Source of the DNA: an uncultured Clostridia bacterium
GTDB taxonomy: Bacteria > Bacillota_I > Bacilli_A > RF39 > UBA660
Reading direction: 5' to 3'
DNA length: 36,744 nt
NCBI GenBank assembly: GCA_947643225.1
Contig: CANRVH010000014.1
Coordinates: 1 to 36,744 of the forward strand
Made by a program: the position numbers and the translations under genes
Notes under the pieces: generated by a model
Database searches by the model: none
Seen by the model: the letters and a program-made list of their open reading frames with translations, nothing else
What the model was told of the DNA's origin: nothing
Part shown: positions 1-8,956 of the stretch, one piece after another
Layout of the letters: the number at the start of each line of letters is the position of its first letter
Position numbering within the stretch: position 1 is the stretch's first letter

Positions 1-51
1 TAATAACTTATACCATGTAAAGCGTTATATATAGGTATCATAGCATTATCA

Positions 52-143
52 CGGTTTTACCGACACGTCAATATTATTTTTAATATTTTGCGTTTAAATC
101 GTAATTTTTTACAAAACCTATTGTAAAATTGACGTTTTTATCG
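52..143 (+). promoter_or_regulatory. Three operator-like palindromes before the XRE gene
   Basis: Three near-palindromes of the form CGNTTTNANCG lie at 52-62 (CGGTTTTACCG), 91-101 (CGTTTAAATCG) and 133-143 (CGTTTTTATCG), with start-to-start distances of 39 and 42 bp, about four helical turns. The third fills the spacer between the -35 and -10 of the XRE promoter. The natural reading is an operator array for the adjacent XRE regulator with autorepression; binding is inferred. Confidence 0.5.
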
Positions 144-149
144 TATAAT
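121..149 (+). promoter_or_regulatory. Sigma-A-type promoter of the XRE regulator
   Basis: TTGTAA at 121-126 and TATAAT at 144-149 are separated by 17 bp. A GGAGG ribosome binding site at 161-165 precedes the ATG at 175. Confidence 0.6.
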
Positions 150-174
150 TATTTTTGTAAGGAGGTAATATTGT

Positions 175-561
175 ATGAGCGATTTAGGTAATAAAAAAGT
201 ATTTAGTGAAAATTTTAATTATTATATGAAACTATATAATAAAGATAGAAACAAAATATGCGACGATTTAAAGTTTAAATATTCTACAGTACGAGACTGG
301 GCTTTAGGAAATACTTATCCTCGTATAGATAGAATTGAGATGTTAGCTAATTACTTTGGTATTCAAAAATCGGACTTAATAGAAAAAAAGGATACTCTAA
401 TAACCGATATTGAAAAAGGAGCCAAACTTACTGAGCAAATAATGGCTTTAGGAAATAACGATATTGAAAAAGAGTTATTAGTATCTTGTACAATGTTAGA
501 CCCTCAACAACAAGAGGTAGTATTAAATATGGTAAAGTTGTATCTTGAAAAAGATAACTAA
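175..561 (+). CDS. XRE-family transcriptional regulator (element repressor)
   Basis: A 128-aa DNA-binding regulator. Residues about 12-70 form a lambda-repressor/Cro-type helix-turn-helix (the stretch DLKFKYSTVRDWALGN followed by PRIDRIEMLANYFGI is the typical recognition-helix region). The C-terminal half is a short helical tail with no peptidase residues, so it is not a LexA/CI-type self-cleaving repressor. The ATG has GGAGG 9 bp upstream. It lies directly upstream of the recombinase gene and behind three operator-like palindromes, so it probably controls its own promoter and the lysogeny/excision state of the element. The fold assignment is solid; the role is inferred from position. Confidence 0.8.
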   Translation: MSDLGNKKVFSENFNYYMKLYNKDRNKICDDLKFKYSTVRDWALGNTYPRIDRIEMLANYFGIQKSDLIEKKDTLITDIEKGAKLTEQIMALGNNDIEKELLVSCTMLDPQQQEVVLNMVKLYLEKDN

Positions 562-570
562 AACCAAAAA

Positions 571-662
571 ATCTAGGTACTGGAATACCTAGACCCATTG
601 GAGCATAAGCTCACAACTAAGAAAAAACCTATCCCCACGATAAACTTTTTCCATGCTCCAAT
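571..662 (+). ncRNA. Structured spacer between repressor and recombinase
   Basis: Two inverted repeats fill this spacer: a perfect 8-bp hairpin (TCTAGGTA/TACCTAGA, about 572-588) and a 10-bp repeat ATTGGAGCAT (597-606) / ATGCTCCAAT (653-662) enclosing 46 nt. The second arm is not followed by a run of T, so this is not a simple terminator. It may be a structured leader, an attenuator or a small RNA. No known family is recognised. Confidence 0.35.
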
Positions 663-706
663 TATATCATTATTTCAAAAATAAGTAAATAAAAGGAGCA
701 TAAATT

Positions 707-2293
707 ATGGATAAAAATATTATTGAGGTTGATATAGACAGCCTATTAGAAAATCTACCAATTTATAAAGAATTGGTACAATATATAAACGCATTAGATC
801 CAAGCGAAATTGTAAGAATTGCTATGGCTTACATACGTGTTAGTACCGACGACCAAACTGAGTACAGTCCCGAGGCACAGTTAGAGGATATTATTAAATT
901 TTGTATAGCTAATAAAATGATGTTACCAAAAGACTTTATCTTTATAGAAAATGGTATCAGTGGTAGACGTGCCGATAAACGTGTCGCTTTTCAACGTATG
1001 ATGAGTAAAGCTAGTGACAAACCCAAACCTTGTGATGTTATATTGGTACATAAATTTGACCGTTTCGCTCGTAACCGTGAGGAGAGCGTTGTTTATAAAT
1101 CAAAGTTAAGGAAAAAGTTAGGTATAGATGTAGTAGCTGTTAAGGAGCCTTTACCCGAAGATAAGAAAATGGCTCTTATTATGGAGAGCCAACTTGAAAC
1201 AATGGGAGAATATTATAGCTTAAACTTAGCCGACGAGGTTTTAAAAGGTTTAAGAAAAAAAGCCGACCGTGGAGAGCATATTGGTAGACCTCCATTTGGA
1301 TATATAAAAGTTATTAAAGAAATAATAAAAGAGCGTGTTGGCGGAAAAATAAAAGAACGTATTATACGAGAATTGGTTATCGAGCCAAGTGAGGCTAAAG
1401 TTGTTCAACTAATATTTGATAGATTTTGTAATAAAGTACCTCTACTTGATATAGTGCGTGAGGTAAACTCTTTAGGAGTTAAAACCAAAAATGGTAAAGA
1501 GTTTGACGATAGAGCTATCAAGTGGATATTAAACAACCCAATTTATATAGGAGATGTACGCTGGACTGAGGGCGGTATGGGTAGAAATTGGAATAATGAG
1601 GATATTATTAGAAGAAAATCTACTCATGAGCCAATAATTACTATTGAGGTATGGAATAAAGCTCAAGAGTTACTACGAGAGAGTGTCGCCATATATTCTA
1701 AACGAGCTAAGCAACAAGTTAAACATGAGCATTGGTTACGTGGCTTAATAAAATGTGATAATTGCGGATACCAACTTGTAAAAAATAATAAAGCGTTTCA
1801 ATGTTGCGGATACACAAAAGGTAAATGTAGTGTTAGCCACTCTATTACTGTATCCAAAGTTGAAAATGCTTTATTAGAACAACTAAAAAATGACTTTGAG
1901 AATAAACCAATAAATATAGAAATATCTCCAAGTCGTGTTGACTACTCTAGCGAGATTAGTATTGTTAAAGCTCAAATAAAAAAGATAGAGACTAAAGAGG
2001 AACGTGTTAAGTTAGCTTACGAAAACGGTATTGACACTTTAGAGGAATATAAAGCAAACAAAGAGCGTTTAAGTAATGATAAAAAGATGTATGAAAAAAA
2101 GTTAAAAGAAATAATAAAAGAAAATAATACGGATAATGTTAAAGAGGAAATATTTAAACACTGTGGTAAAGTATATGAAATACTAAGCGATCCGTCAGTA
2201 AGTGAAAATGATAAATACATAGCGGTACATCATTTGATAGATAAAATAATATATGACAAGCCAAACCAAACCTTGGTTATTTATTATAAATAA
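707..2293 (+). CDS. Large serine recombinase (integrase)
   Basis: Site-specific recombinase of the resolvase/invertase superfamily, 528 aa. An unusual leader of about 38 residues precedes the catalytic domain; the nucleophile is Ser46 in YIRVSTDDQ, with Arg44 beside it, and the HKFDRFARNRE motif follows near residue 120. A recombinase DNA-binding domain spans about 190-310, a zinc ribbon lies at about 349-380 (CDNCG and then CC/C), and a long coiled coil precedes the C-terminus. It integrates and excises the element through a covalent serine-DNA intermediate. The ATG has AAAGGAG 10 bp upstream. The stop lies next to the interrupted fic gene, which identifies the attachment site. Confidence 0.93.
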   Translation: MDKNIIEVDIDSLLENLPIYKELVQYINALDPSEIVRIAMAYIRVSTDDQTEYSPEAQLEDIIKFCIANKMMLPKDFIFIENGISGRRADKRVAFQRMMSKASDKPKPCDVILVHKFDRFARNREESVVYKSKLRKKLGIDVVAVKEPLPEDKKMALIMESQLETMGEYYSLNLADEVLKGLRKKADRGEHIGRPPFGYIKVIKEIIKERVGGKIKERIIRELVIEPSEAKVVQLIFDRFCNKVPLLDIVREVNSLGVKTKNGKEFDDRAIKWILNNPIYIGDVRWTEGGMGRNWNNEDIIRRKSTHEPIITIEVWNKAQELLRESVAIYSKRAKQQVKHEHWLRGLIKCDNCGYQLVKNNKAFQCCGYTKGKCSVSHSITVSKVENALLEQLKNDFENKPINIEISPSRVDYSSEISIVKAQIKKIETKEERVKLAYENGIDTLEEYKANKERLSNDKKMYEKKLKEIIKENNTDNVKEEIFKHCGKVYEILSDPSVSENDKYIAVHHLIDKIIYDKPNQTLVIYYK

Positions 2294-2889
2294 AAAAGAT
2301 ACCTAACTCCGTTAGGCTCAATAAACGGATGAATACGAATAAACAATAAACTTACTAAAGCACTCTTCAAGAATGGATTAGAGTTAATTAAAGATAAAGA
2401 ATTACTCTTATAAATTGATATAAAATCATCCATAAACTTCTTTACATCCCCACCTTGAGCACCACGCCAATAAATAATTTCATCTCCTGTAAACTTATCT
2501 ATTGCAGAAACCCTAACTTCTCTACCAGGAACACGATAGTCTACAAGTTCATCTGACTCAGTAACAAACTGATTTAATTTTTTAATCCTAGTATGATTCA
2601 TTTGAAAAGTCTCAAAAAAGATATTATTTTCTAACATATCCATAGGATTAATTAAATGATTTTCGATCTGTTGTGAAAATTTCATTTCTTTAAACAAACT
2701 ATCAATCCAATAATAAATAACAGAATAATCATCAAATTGAGCAATATAAGATAAATAGTAATCAAACTCTCGATTAGTATCTTCTAAATGATATAAAACA
2801 TCATCATTAATTTTAATATTATCGACATATTCCTTCAAAGAAAAATAATTTACTTTTGCTGGATTCATACGATTTACAGGTTTCATCAT
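2284..2889 (-). pseudogene. Fic/DOC-family protein, 3' end replaced by the element
   Basis: Fic proteins are AMP-transferases (AMPylators) that modify target hydroxyl groups. Visible are the N-terminal helical region, YRVPGREVRVS, the YWRGAQGGDVKKFM segment and then the core SLLFIRIHPFIEPNG, which matches the Fic motif HPFxxGNGRxxR up to NG. The frame then leaves the family and stops after seven more residues, so the NGRxxR arginines and the C-terminal helices are missing. GGAGG lies 5 nt upstream of the ATG at 2889 (a second ATG at 2886 is equally possible); the longer open frame is not needed. It would be restored if the element excises. Probably inactive as it stands. Confidence 0.8.
2298..2335. 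other. Element-chromosome junction (attachment site) in the fic gene
   Basis: On the minus strand the Fic reading frame runs through the IHPFIEPNG codons and then loses similarity to the family (VRYLFYL and stop). A palindrome CCTAAC-tcc-GTTAGG sits exactly at this point (about 2311-2325), as expected for a serine-integrase site with half-sites around a short core. The exact crossover cannot be set without the other junction or the empty site. Confidence 0.6.
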
Positions 2890-2950
2890 ACATCCCTCCA
2901 ATGCGCAAATTATATCATAAAAATATAAAAAAATCAATAATAACTTATCT

Positions 2951-2984
2951 AAATAAAAAAAGAATATAATCAAACTATATTCTT
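2951..2984 (-). terminator. Intrinsic terminator of the leuS operon
   Basis: On the minus strand, stem AAGAATATA / TATATTCTT (2976-2984 and 2960-2968) is followed by TTTTTTTATTT. It begins at the leuS stop codon. Confidence 0.85.
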
Positions 2985-5796
2985 ATTTTACAACAATATT
3001 AACTATTTTTCCTTTAATGACAATAACTTTAACAACTTCTTTTCCCTCAATATGTCTTAAAACATTTTCCTCATTCATAGCTTGTTCCTTAATCACATCT
3101 TCACTGTCATCTATATTAATAGTAATCGTAGCTCGTACCTTACCATTCACTTGAACAGCAATTTCTTTTTCATCTTCAATTAGTTTACTCTCATCATACT
3201 TAGGCCATTCCTCATAGGCAATAGTCTCCTCATGACCAAGTACAGTATTCCAAATTTCCTCTGTAATATGTGGACATATTGGATTGAATAATTTAATAAA
3301 CCCTTCAGCATAATTTCTAGAAATAGAAGTTTTATGATTTAACTCATTCATAAAAATCATCATTTGACTAATTGCTGTATTAAAATCCATACTTTCATAA
3401 TCATTAGTAACTTTCTTAACAGTTTGATGATAGATTTTTTCCAATTCTTGAATGTCTTCATCAACAATCTCTAATTCATGAAATCTACGATATACTTTAT
3501 CAACGAATTTCTTACTTCCTTCTACTCCCTTAGGATTCCAAGGTTTATCAGCTGAAAGAGGACCCATAAACATTTCATAAAGTCTTAACGTATCTGCTCC
3601 ATATGTTTGAACCATCTCATCAGGATTAATAACATTTCCCTTACTTTTACTCATCTTTTCCCCATTTGGACCAAGAATCATTCCTTGATGAACTAATTTT
3701 TGAAAAGGTTCCTTAACAGGAGAAAGCCCCTTATCATACAAATAATTATTCCAGAATCTAGCGTAAAGTAAATGGCCCACAGCATGTTCAGGTCCTCCCA
3801 AATACAAATCAACAGGCATCCAATGTTTTAATAGTTCATAATCAGCAAAAGCTTCATCATTGTGCGGATCAATATACCTTAAAAAATACCATGAAGATCC
3901 TGCTGCTCCAGGCATCGTCGAAGTCTCCCGAACACCCTTCTTACCATTAAGAACAACATTTTTCCATTCTTTTGCATTATCAAGTGGAGCTTTTCCACCA
4001 TGTGCTTTATAATCTTTCATTTCAGGTAAAACTAAAGGTAATTGCTCATCATCTATGAGCTCAACACTCCCATCCTCCATATGAACAACAGGAACAGGTT
4101 CTCCCCAATAACGTTGTCTAGCAAAAATCCAGTCTCGTAAACGGTAATTCACCCGTTTAATACCACAATTATTCTCTTCTAACCAACTAAGCATTTTAGA
4201 AATAGCCTCTTCCTTACCTAAACCATTAAGAAACTCAGATTGAATATGAATACCATCGCCACACATCGCTCCAGGTTGAGTAGCGTACTGATAAGTTTTT
4301 TGATGAAGTTCATCAAGTATCTCTTTTTCAATCACTCCAGCACTTACCCATTCAATATCAAATACCTCATCATCTTCTAGAGATTGCTCATCTATTTGGT
4401 CACTATGAAGATAAAAAAGCAAGCCTGTACTTTCAATATTAAAATATTGATCTTTATTATAAGCATAATAATGATGATTAATAGAAGGTAAAATATCTAC
4501 TAAAGTAAGATCAGTATACCCAGTCTCCTCTCTAATTTCACGAAGAGCACACTCTACCACACTCTCATTTTCTCTTCTAGTTCCCCCAATAAATAACCTT
4601 CCACCTTGATCATGCCAATTAAGAGTTAAATATTTATTATCTTTTTGATCATAAATAATCGCTACTATGCTATTTTTCTTAATTTCGCTCTTATGAGGAA
4701 CTCCTGTTTCCTCTTCCAAAACTTGAACAATTTCAAGATCATATTTTTTAGCAAACTCATAATCACGTTCATCATGGGCAGGAACTGCCATGATCGCCCC
4801 TGTCCCATAAGTAGCTAACACATAATCAGCAATCCAAATCGGAATCTTTTTCTGATTTACTGGATTAATCGCATAAGCTCCCGTAAATACTCCTGTTTTT
4901 TCGTGATTAAGCTCTGTTCTTTCCATTTCACTTTTTCTACTACATTCTGTTTGATAAGCCTCAACCTGCTCTCTATATTCAGAAGTAGTAATCAAATTAA
5001 CCAGTTTATGTTCTGGCGATAAAACACAATATGTAGCACCAAACAAAGTATCACATCTAGTAGTAAAAACAACAAACTCATAATCTGTATCGCTAACTTT
5101 AAATGTCACTTCTGCTCCATAACTACGTCCAATCCAATTTCTTTCAATCTCCTTTGTTGAAAGAGGCCAATCAAGTTCATCTAATTGATCAATTAACTGA
5201 TCTGCATATTCAGTAATTTTCATTACCCATTGTTTCATATTTTTACGAACTACTGGAAAACCACCACGTTCACTCTTACCATCGATCACTTCATCATTCG
5301 ATAAAACAGTCCCTAACTCCTCACACCAATTAACGGGCATATCTACAACCTCAGCAAGCTTATCCCGATATAATTGTTTAAAAATCCATTGAGTCCACTT
5401 ATAATATTTAGGATCAGCTGTTGATATTTCCCGACTCCAATCATAAGAAAAACCAAGCATTTTTAATTGTTTTTTAAATGTTTCTATATTTTTTTCTGTA
5501 AAAGTACTAGGATGATTTCCTGTTTTAACCGCATACTGCTCTGCAGGAAGTCCAAAAGCATCCCATCCCATTGGATGTAGAACGTTATATCCCTGCATTC
5601 TCTTCATTCTTGACATAATATCAGTCGCTGTATACCCCTCTGGGTGTCCTACATGAAGACCCTGCCCAGAAGGATAGGGAAACATATCTAAAGCATAATA
5701 TTTCGGCTTCGAAAAATCTCTAACATCCGTTTTAAACGTTTCATTTTCCTCCCAATAATCCTGCCATTTTTTTTCTATTTCACTATAATTACTCAT
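2983..5796 (-). CDS. leuS: Leucyl-tRNA synthetase with inserted NUDIX domain
   Basis: Class Ia synthetase charging tRNA-Leu with leucine, 937 aa against about 800-880 in most bacteria. HVGH (residues 48-51) and KMSKS (714-718) form the active site. The CP1 editing domain spans about 225-545 (TTRCDT at 245-250, HDERDYEF at 341-348, GDGIH at 513-517). Between HDERD and GDGIH, where other LeuRS have a short loop, lie about 130 residues (375-505) of a complete NUDIX hydrolase domain; residues 405-427 fit G-x5-E-x7-REUxEExGU exactly. The frame is continuous, so this is a true insertion. Cys248 replaces the usual Pro of the Thr-rich editing motif. The start overlaps the upstream 129-aa gene by 8 nt. 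The operon is controlled by a T-box. Confidence 0.96.
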   Translation of the reverse strand: MSNYSEIEKKWQDYWEENETFKTDVRDFSKPKYYALDMFPYPSGQGLHVGHPEGYTATDIMSRMKRMQGYNVLHPMGWDAFGLPAEQYAVKTGNHPSTFTEKNIETFKKQLKMLGFSYDWSREISTADPKYYKWTQWIFKQLYRDKLAEVVDMPVNWCEELGTVLSNDEVIDGKSERGGFPVVRKNMKQWVMKITEYADQLIDQLDELDWPLSTKEIERNWIGRSYGAEVTFKVSDTDYEFVVFTTRCDTLFGATYCVLSPEHKLVNLITTSEYREQVEAYQTECSRKSEMERTELNHEKTGVFTGAYAINPVNQKKIPIWIADYVLATYGTGAIMAVPAHDERDYEFAKKYDLEIVQVLEEETGVPHKSEIKKNSIVAIIYDQKDNKYLTLNWHDQGGRLFIGGTRRENESVVECALREIREETGYTDLTLVDILPSINHHYYAYNKDQYFNIESTGLLFYLHSDQIDEQSLEDDEVFDIEWVSAGVIEKEILDELHQKTYQYATQPGAMCGDGIHIQSEFLNGLGKEEAISKMLSWLEENNCGIKRVNYRLRDWIFARQRYWGEPVPVVHMEDGSVELIDDEQLPLVLPEMKDYKAHGGKAPLDNAKEWKNVVLNGKKGVRETSTMPGAAGSSWYFLRYIDPHNDEAFADYELLKHWMPVDLYLGGPEHAVGHLLYARFWNNYLYDKGLSPVKEPFQKLVHQGMILGPNGEKMSKSKGNVINPDEMVQTYGADTLRLYEMFMGPLSADKPWNPKGVEGSKKFVDKVYRRFHELEIVDEDIQELEKIYHQTVKKVTNDYESMDFNTAISQMMIFMNELNHKTSISRNYAEGFIKLFNPICPHITEEIWNTVLGHEETIAYEEWPKYDESKLIEDEKEIAVQVNGKVRATITINIDDSEDVIKEQAMNEENVLRHIEGKEVVKVIVIKGKIVNIVVK

Positions 5797-6178
5797 TTTT
5801 CTTCCTCCTCTTATTTAATCTGTATCGATAAAATAAATTAATCAAATAATAACTCACAAATATAATTGGTAAAACCAAAACAAAAGCAACCAATATTTGA
5901 ATCATCCCCATTTGAAATAATCCTGCAACACTAACAATTAAAGCAATATCCAAACTAGATACAACAGCAATAAAGTGCAACAATCGGTCATAATTTAACA
6001 CATCTATCTCCAAATGATAAAAATCTCTAAGAATTCTTACTTCCATAGGATAACCTTTATTTTTACCTTTCTTCTTTTTCCCCTTCCTCTTAATTTTATA
6101 ATCTCTCAGGAGAATAAACTCATAAATGAAAAAAATAACAACAAAAATCATGAAGAATAATTGAATCTGTACCATCAT
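5789..6178 (-). CDS. Small membrane protein co-transcribed with leuS
   Basis: No named family is recognised. The 129 residues contain one N-terminal membrane helix (about 5-24), a very basic stretch ([15 protein letters not shown], about 28-42), a soluble segment with [26 protein letters not shown], and two further hydrophobic helices (about 68-90 and 94-115) before a basic tail. It is the first gene after the Leu T-box leader and overlaps leuS by 8 nt, so its expression should rise when tRNA-Leu is uncharged. A role linked to leucine supply or translation is possible, but only its position suggests it. GGAGG in the leader gives a good start. Confidence 0.75.
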   Translation of the reverse strand: MMVQIQLFFMIFVVIFFIYEFILLRDYKIKRKGKKKKGKNKGYPMEVRILRDFYHLEIDVLNYDRLLHFIAVVSSLDIALIVSVAGLFQMGMIQILVAFVLVLPIIFVSYYLINLFYRYRLNKRRKKNE

Positions 6179-6189
6179 AAAAATCCTCC

Positions 6190-6397
6190 TAAATAAAATT
6201 CGCCCTTAACTATAAGGACGAATAATCGCGGTACCACCTTACTTCGTAAAAATTACGCAAAGCTCTAAAGAGATATTGGTCTTACCCATTCATGCTTTTT
6301 AGACAGTCAAGTTCATAAAGTTCTGTTATTTGTTCTCAGCCACCACAAACTCTCTTAAAACAAAACAATTATTACTACTACTATCAACATGTAAATT
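6190..6397 (-). promoter_or_regulatory. T-box riboswitch (tRNA-Leu sensing)
   Basis: Read on the minus strand, the leader holds the conserved T-box sequence AAGGTGGTACCGCG (6227-6240), which binds the NCCA end of uncharged tRNA, preceded about 115 nt upstream by a stem-I start (AGAGAG...GGTGGCTGAGA). Its terminator is the 11-bp stem ATTCGTCCTTA / TAAGGGCGAAT (6198-6223) followed by TTTTATTT. The downstream gene and a GAA-CUU context (CTT at 6309-6311 on the complement) point to a leucine CUU specifier; the exact codon needs folding. Stem I looks short for the class. Confidence 0.92.
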
Positions 6398-6403
6398 ACT
6401 AAT

Positions 6404-6432
6404 AGTATACTAAACTTCACTAATATATTCAA
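6404..6432 (-). promoter_or_regulatory. Promoter of the T-box/leuS operon
   Basis: Minus-strand TTGAAT (6427-6432) and TATACT (6404-6409) with 17-bp spacing. The promoter lies inside the 3' end of the upstream glycosidase gene, giving a start near 6397 just before the T-box leader. Confidence 0.65.
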
Positions 6433-8833
6433 GAAGTTTTATAAATAATTTAACATATTCTTTACTTAATCCTTTTTTCCTCAATTTACGAATAGCAATT
6501 CTCTTTTTCTGAATCGTTAACTCACTAAAAATAACCTTAGCAATATCCTCCTTCAAATAAGTATTAATTTGTAGGTCTCTTAAAATACTATCCACATCAT
6601 CATTAATAACACGTACAGCATCAATTTCTATATCTTTACCACGACAATTAACAGTAAGCTGTCCAACTGTTGGAACATTAGTAACTAAAACAACAAAGTC
6701 ATTACCATCAATCGAAGTAATTGGATTAAGTTCTGTATTATTAAACATGACTGTTACACTATCTGCCTTTTTGGTATTTCTAAACACCAGTTTATAGTTT
6801 CTCATATCAGGAACAATTCCACTTTTTCCTTCAACAGAACGAATAATTACGGTATAATTACTCCTCAAATAATTATAATCAATAGAGGTCTTTAAAAAAT
6901 AACCCTCCTTATATAAAGAAGTAATCCCATCATCTTCGTATAAAGTATACATATTACTAACACCTGGAAAAATCTGAATCTCCATATCAGTAGCTAATCC
7001 TACATTATTCCGATCACTTCTATTAGACAAAGGAATAATACTACCTGCATGAGCAAAAACTGGATAATCCTCTTCTCTAAAAAAAGAAACGTACTTTTTC
7101 CCCCCTGGAAATTTTTTTCCAGTAAAGAAATCATACCATATTCCATCAGGCATATAAAAACGATGTATAGTTCGGTTCATCACCATATCTTTTTTACTAA
7201 GAATAGGACAAACCAATAACTGAGAACCAAAATAATATTGATTCTTATATAAAGCATCATCATAACACCATGGATAATTATAATAAAATGGTTGAATAAG
7301 TGGTGTCCCCACTTGAGAATATTTATAGGCCTCTGTATATAAATAAGGAATAAGTCTATGTCTAAGTCTTAAATAATCAGCAACAATGTTAAGTGTTTTA
7401 GCCTCCCAAAGCCAAGGCTCCTTTTTATAATATTGACCACGTGCTGCATGAAAACGAAGAATTGGCGAAAAACAACCTAACTGAACATGACGAATATAAA
7501 GTTCACTCTCTTCTATCCCTCCATGATTACCACCAACATCAAAACTTAAATATCCAATCCCAATATTAGAAGCATTAATATTCATAAAAACTTGTTTTGC
7601 AAGATATTCCCAACCAATATCTGTTGACCCCCCATAAACAATAGGATATCTTTGTGTTCCGTAAAAGGAACCCCTAGCAAGTAATAATCCCCTTTTAGCA
7701 GGATTACGATCAGAATCTAAATACATATAATGATTAGTCGCCCAAAGTTTAGTAAGATCCCCACTACCCTTATAATCATTCCAAAAAAAGTCTACTCCCA
7801 ATGCCTCCAAAGTATGTAAATATACTTTAAAAAACACATCCATAAGTTTAGGATTTAAAGGATCAAAGCGAATAACCACATTATCTTGAATACCTAAATA
7901 CTCCTTAGCCTTACTATAAAACTGATCATGAGGATAAAAACCTTCTGTTGGATCAATCTGCAATCCTATCTTAATATTCCTTTTATGAATATTTTGAATC
8001 GTCTCTTGAGGATTAGGAAATAAATTTTGATTAAACGTAAATCCTGTCCTTAAGCCCTTATAATTCCCTACATCTCGATAATGCCAATCTTTATCCAAAA
8101 CCAAAACAGAAATAGGAATTTTCTTTTTATCAAATCGAAGTAACAAGTCATCAAGCTTTTCATCATTATAATCGATATTACGACACCACCAATTACCTAG
8201 TGCATATCTAGGTAAAAGTTCAGGAAACCCAGTTAATTTAAAATAATCATTTAAAGCGAGATTAAAATCAACTCCATACATAAATACATAAAGATCTAAA
8301 TTACCAGAAACTCGATTAATTAAAGTTCCATCTTGCTCTAATAATTTTGTATTAGAATCATTAATTGAAGCAAAACCCTCTAAAGAATACAATCCTCTAC
8401 TAAGACTACCTTCAATAGGAACATCTACTCCTATAATATTACCTCCCATATTCCTAGCCTCGGGATGCCCATAATACCAATCTCTTTGCTTATCTTTATC
8501 ATGAATATTCTTTAAAGTAATTTTTAAATTTTTCATAGGATCAATTTTAGAGCCCATAAAAGGTTGTTCCTTCATATAGGAAAGAATAAAGTAACGAGTA
8601 GTAATTTCTAAAAATGTTTGGTCTTGTCTAATGGTAAATTCAGGAAGTCCAAAATTTCTATTTTGAATAAGTTGACTAGGTACATCAACAAACTTGCCAT
8701 TAGGACTATATTCTAATCGAACAACTCTTTCCGTAATTACAGTGATGCGATATTTTCGTCCAATAACCATTGCCTTACTATCATTTTTAGCCTTACTATA
8801 ATCTACTTCAAATTGTTTTCCAAGCGGATACAT
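6410..8833 (-). CDS. Glycoside hydrolase family 31 (alpha-glucosidase/xylosidase type)
   Basis: Retaining exo-acting alpha-glycosidase, 807 aa from ATG 8833, chosen because AGAGGGTG precedes it at the right distance; an upstream in-frame ATG at 8875 has no ribosome binding site. The N-terminal beta-sandwich is followed by the (beta/alpha)8 barrel, with the nucleophile Asp in FFWNDYKG and the general acid in VYGGSTD; the segment HVQLGCFSPILRFHAARG is a family hallmark. The proximal and distal C-terminal beta domains follow (YTLYEDDG), then an uncommon helical tail of about 60 residues rich in Lys. No signal peptide is seen, so it is probably cytoplasmic. The exact sugar (maltose, isomaltose or xylosides) cannot be told from sequence. 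Confidence 0.93.
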   Translation of the reverse strand: MYPLGKQFEVDYSKAKNDSKAMVIGRKYRITVITERVVRLEYSPNGKFVDVPSQLIQNRNFGLPEFTIRQDQTFLEITTRYFILSYMKEQPFMGSKIDPMKNLKITLKNIHDKDKQRDWYYGHPEARNMGGNIIGVDVPIEGSLSRGLYSLEGFASINDSNTKLLEQDGTLINRVSGNLDLYVFMYGVDFNLALNDYFKLTGFPELLPRYALGNWWCRNIDYNDEKLDDLLLRFDKKKIPISVLVLDKDWHYRDVGNYKGLRTGFTFNQNLFPNPQETIQNIHKRNIKIGLQIDPTEGFYPHDQFYSKAKEYLGIQDNVVIRFDPLNPKLMDVFFKVYLHTLEALGVDFFWNDYKGSGDLTKLWATNHYMYLDSDRNPAKRGLLLARGSFYGTQRYPIVYGGSTDIGWEYLAKQVFMNINASNIGIGYLSFDVGGNHGGIEESELYIRHVQLGCFSPILRFHAARGQYYKKEPWLWEAKTLNIVADYLRLRHRLIPYLYTEAYKYSQVGTPLIQPFYYNYPWCYDDALYKNQYYFGSQLLVCPILSKKDMVMNRTIHRFYMPDGIWYDFFTGKKFPGGKKYVSFFREEDYPVFAHAGSIIPLSNRSDRNNVGLATDMEIQIFPGVSNMYTLYEDDGITSLYKEGYFLKTSIDYNYLRSNYTVIIRSVEGKSGIVPDMRNYKLVFRNTKKADSVTVMFNNTELNPITSIDGNDFVVLVTNVPTVGQLTVNCRGKDIEIDAVRVINDDVDSILRDLQINTYLKEDIAKVIFSELTIQKKRIAIRKLRKKGLSKEYVKLFIKLLEYISEV

Positions 8834-8956
8834 AATAACACCCTCTTTATTCTTATCTATACTAAAATATACCATATTTTAATTAATATTTAAAGAATAA
8901 TTTTTAAAGTGAATATAAAATAAAACTACTCTTTTCAAAGGAAATTAATCCTATCT

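Larger units (their letters stand above)
1..2310. mobile_element. Right terminus of an integrated serine-recombinase element
   Basis: This is the end of an integrative element that continues left of the window. Seen: an XRE regulator, then a large serine recombinase whose stop codon lies about 25 bp from a fic-family gene that is cut in its catalytic motif. A recombinase gene beside the attachment site is the usual layout for such elements. Codon choice (many CGT Arg and GAG Glu codons) differs from the chromosome to the right, which prefers GAA and AGA. The border is estimated from where Fic homology stops. Prophage or conjugative element cannot be decided here. Confidence 0.75.

Noticed and set aside
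2017..2220. Minus-strand open frame inside the first recombinase gene
   Set aside because: Composition is the complement of the coiled-coil coding region and there is no start signal.
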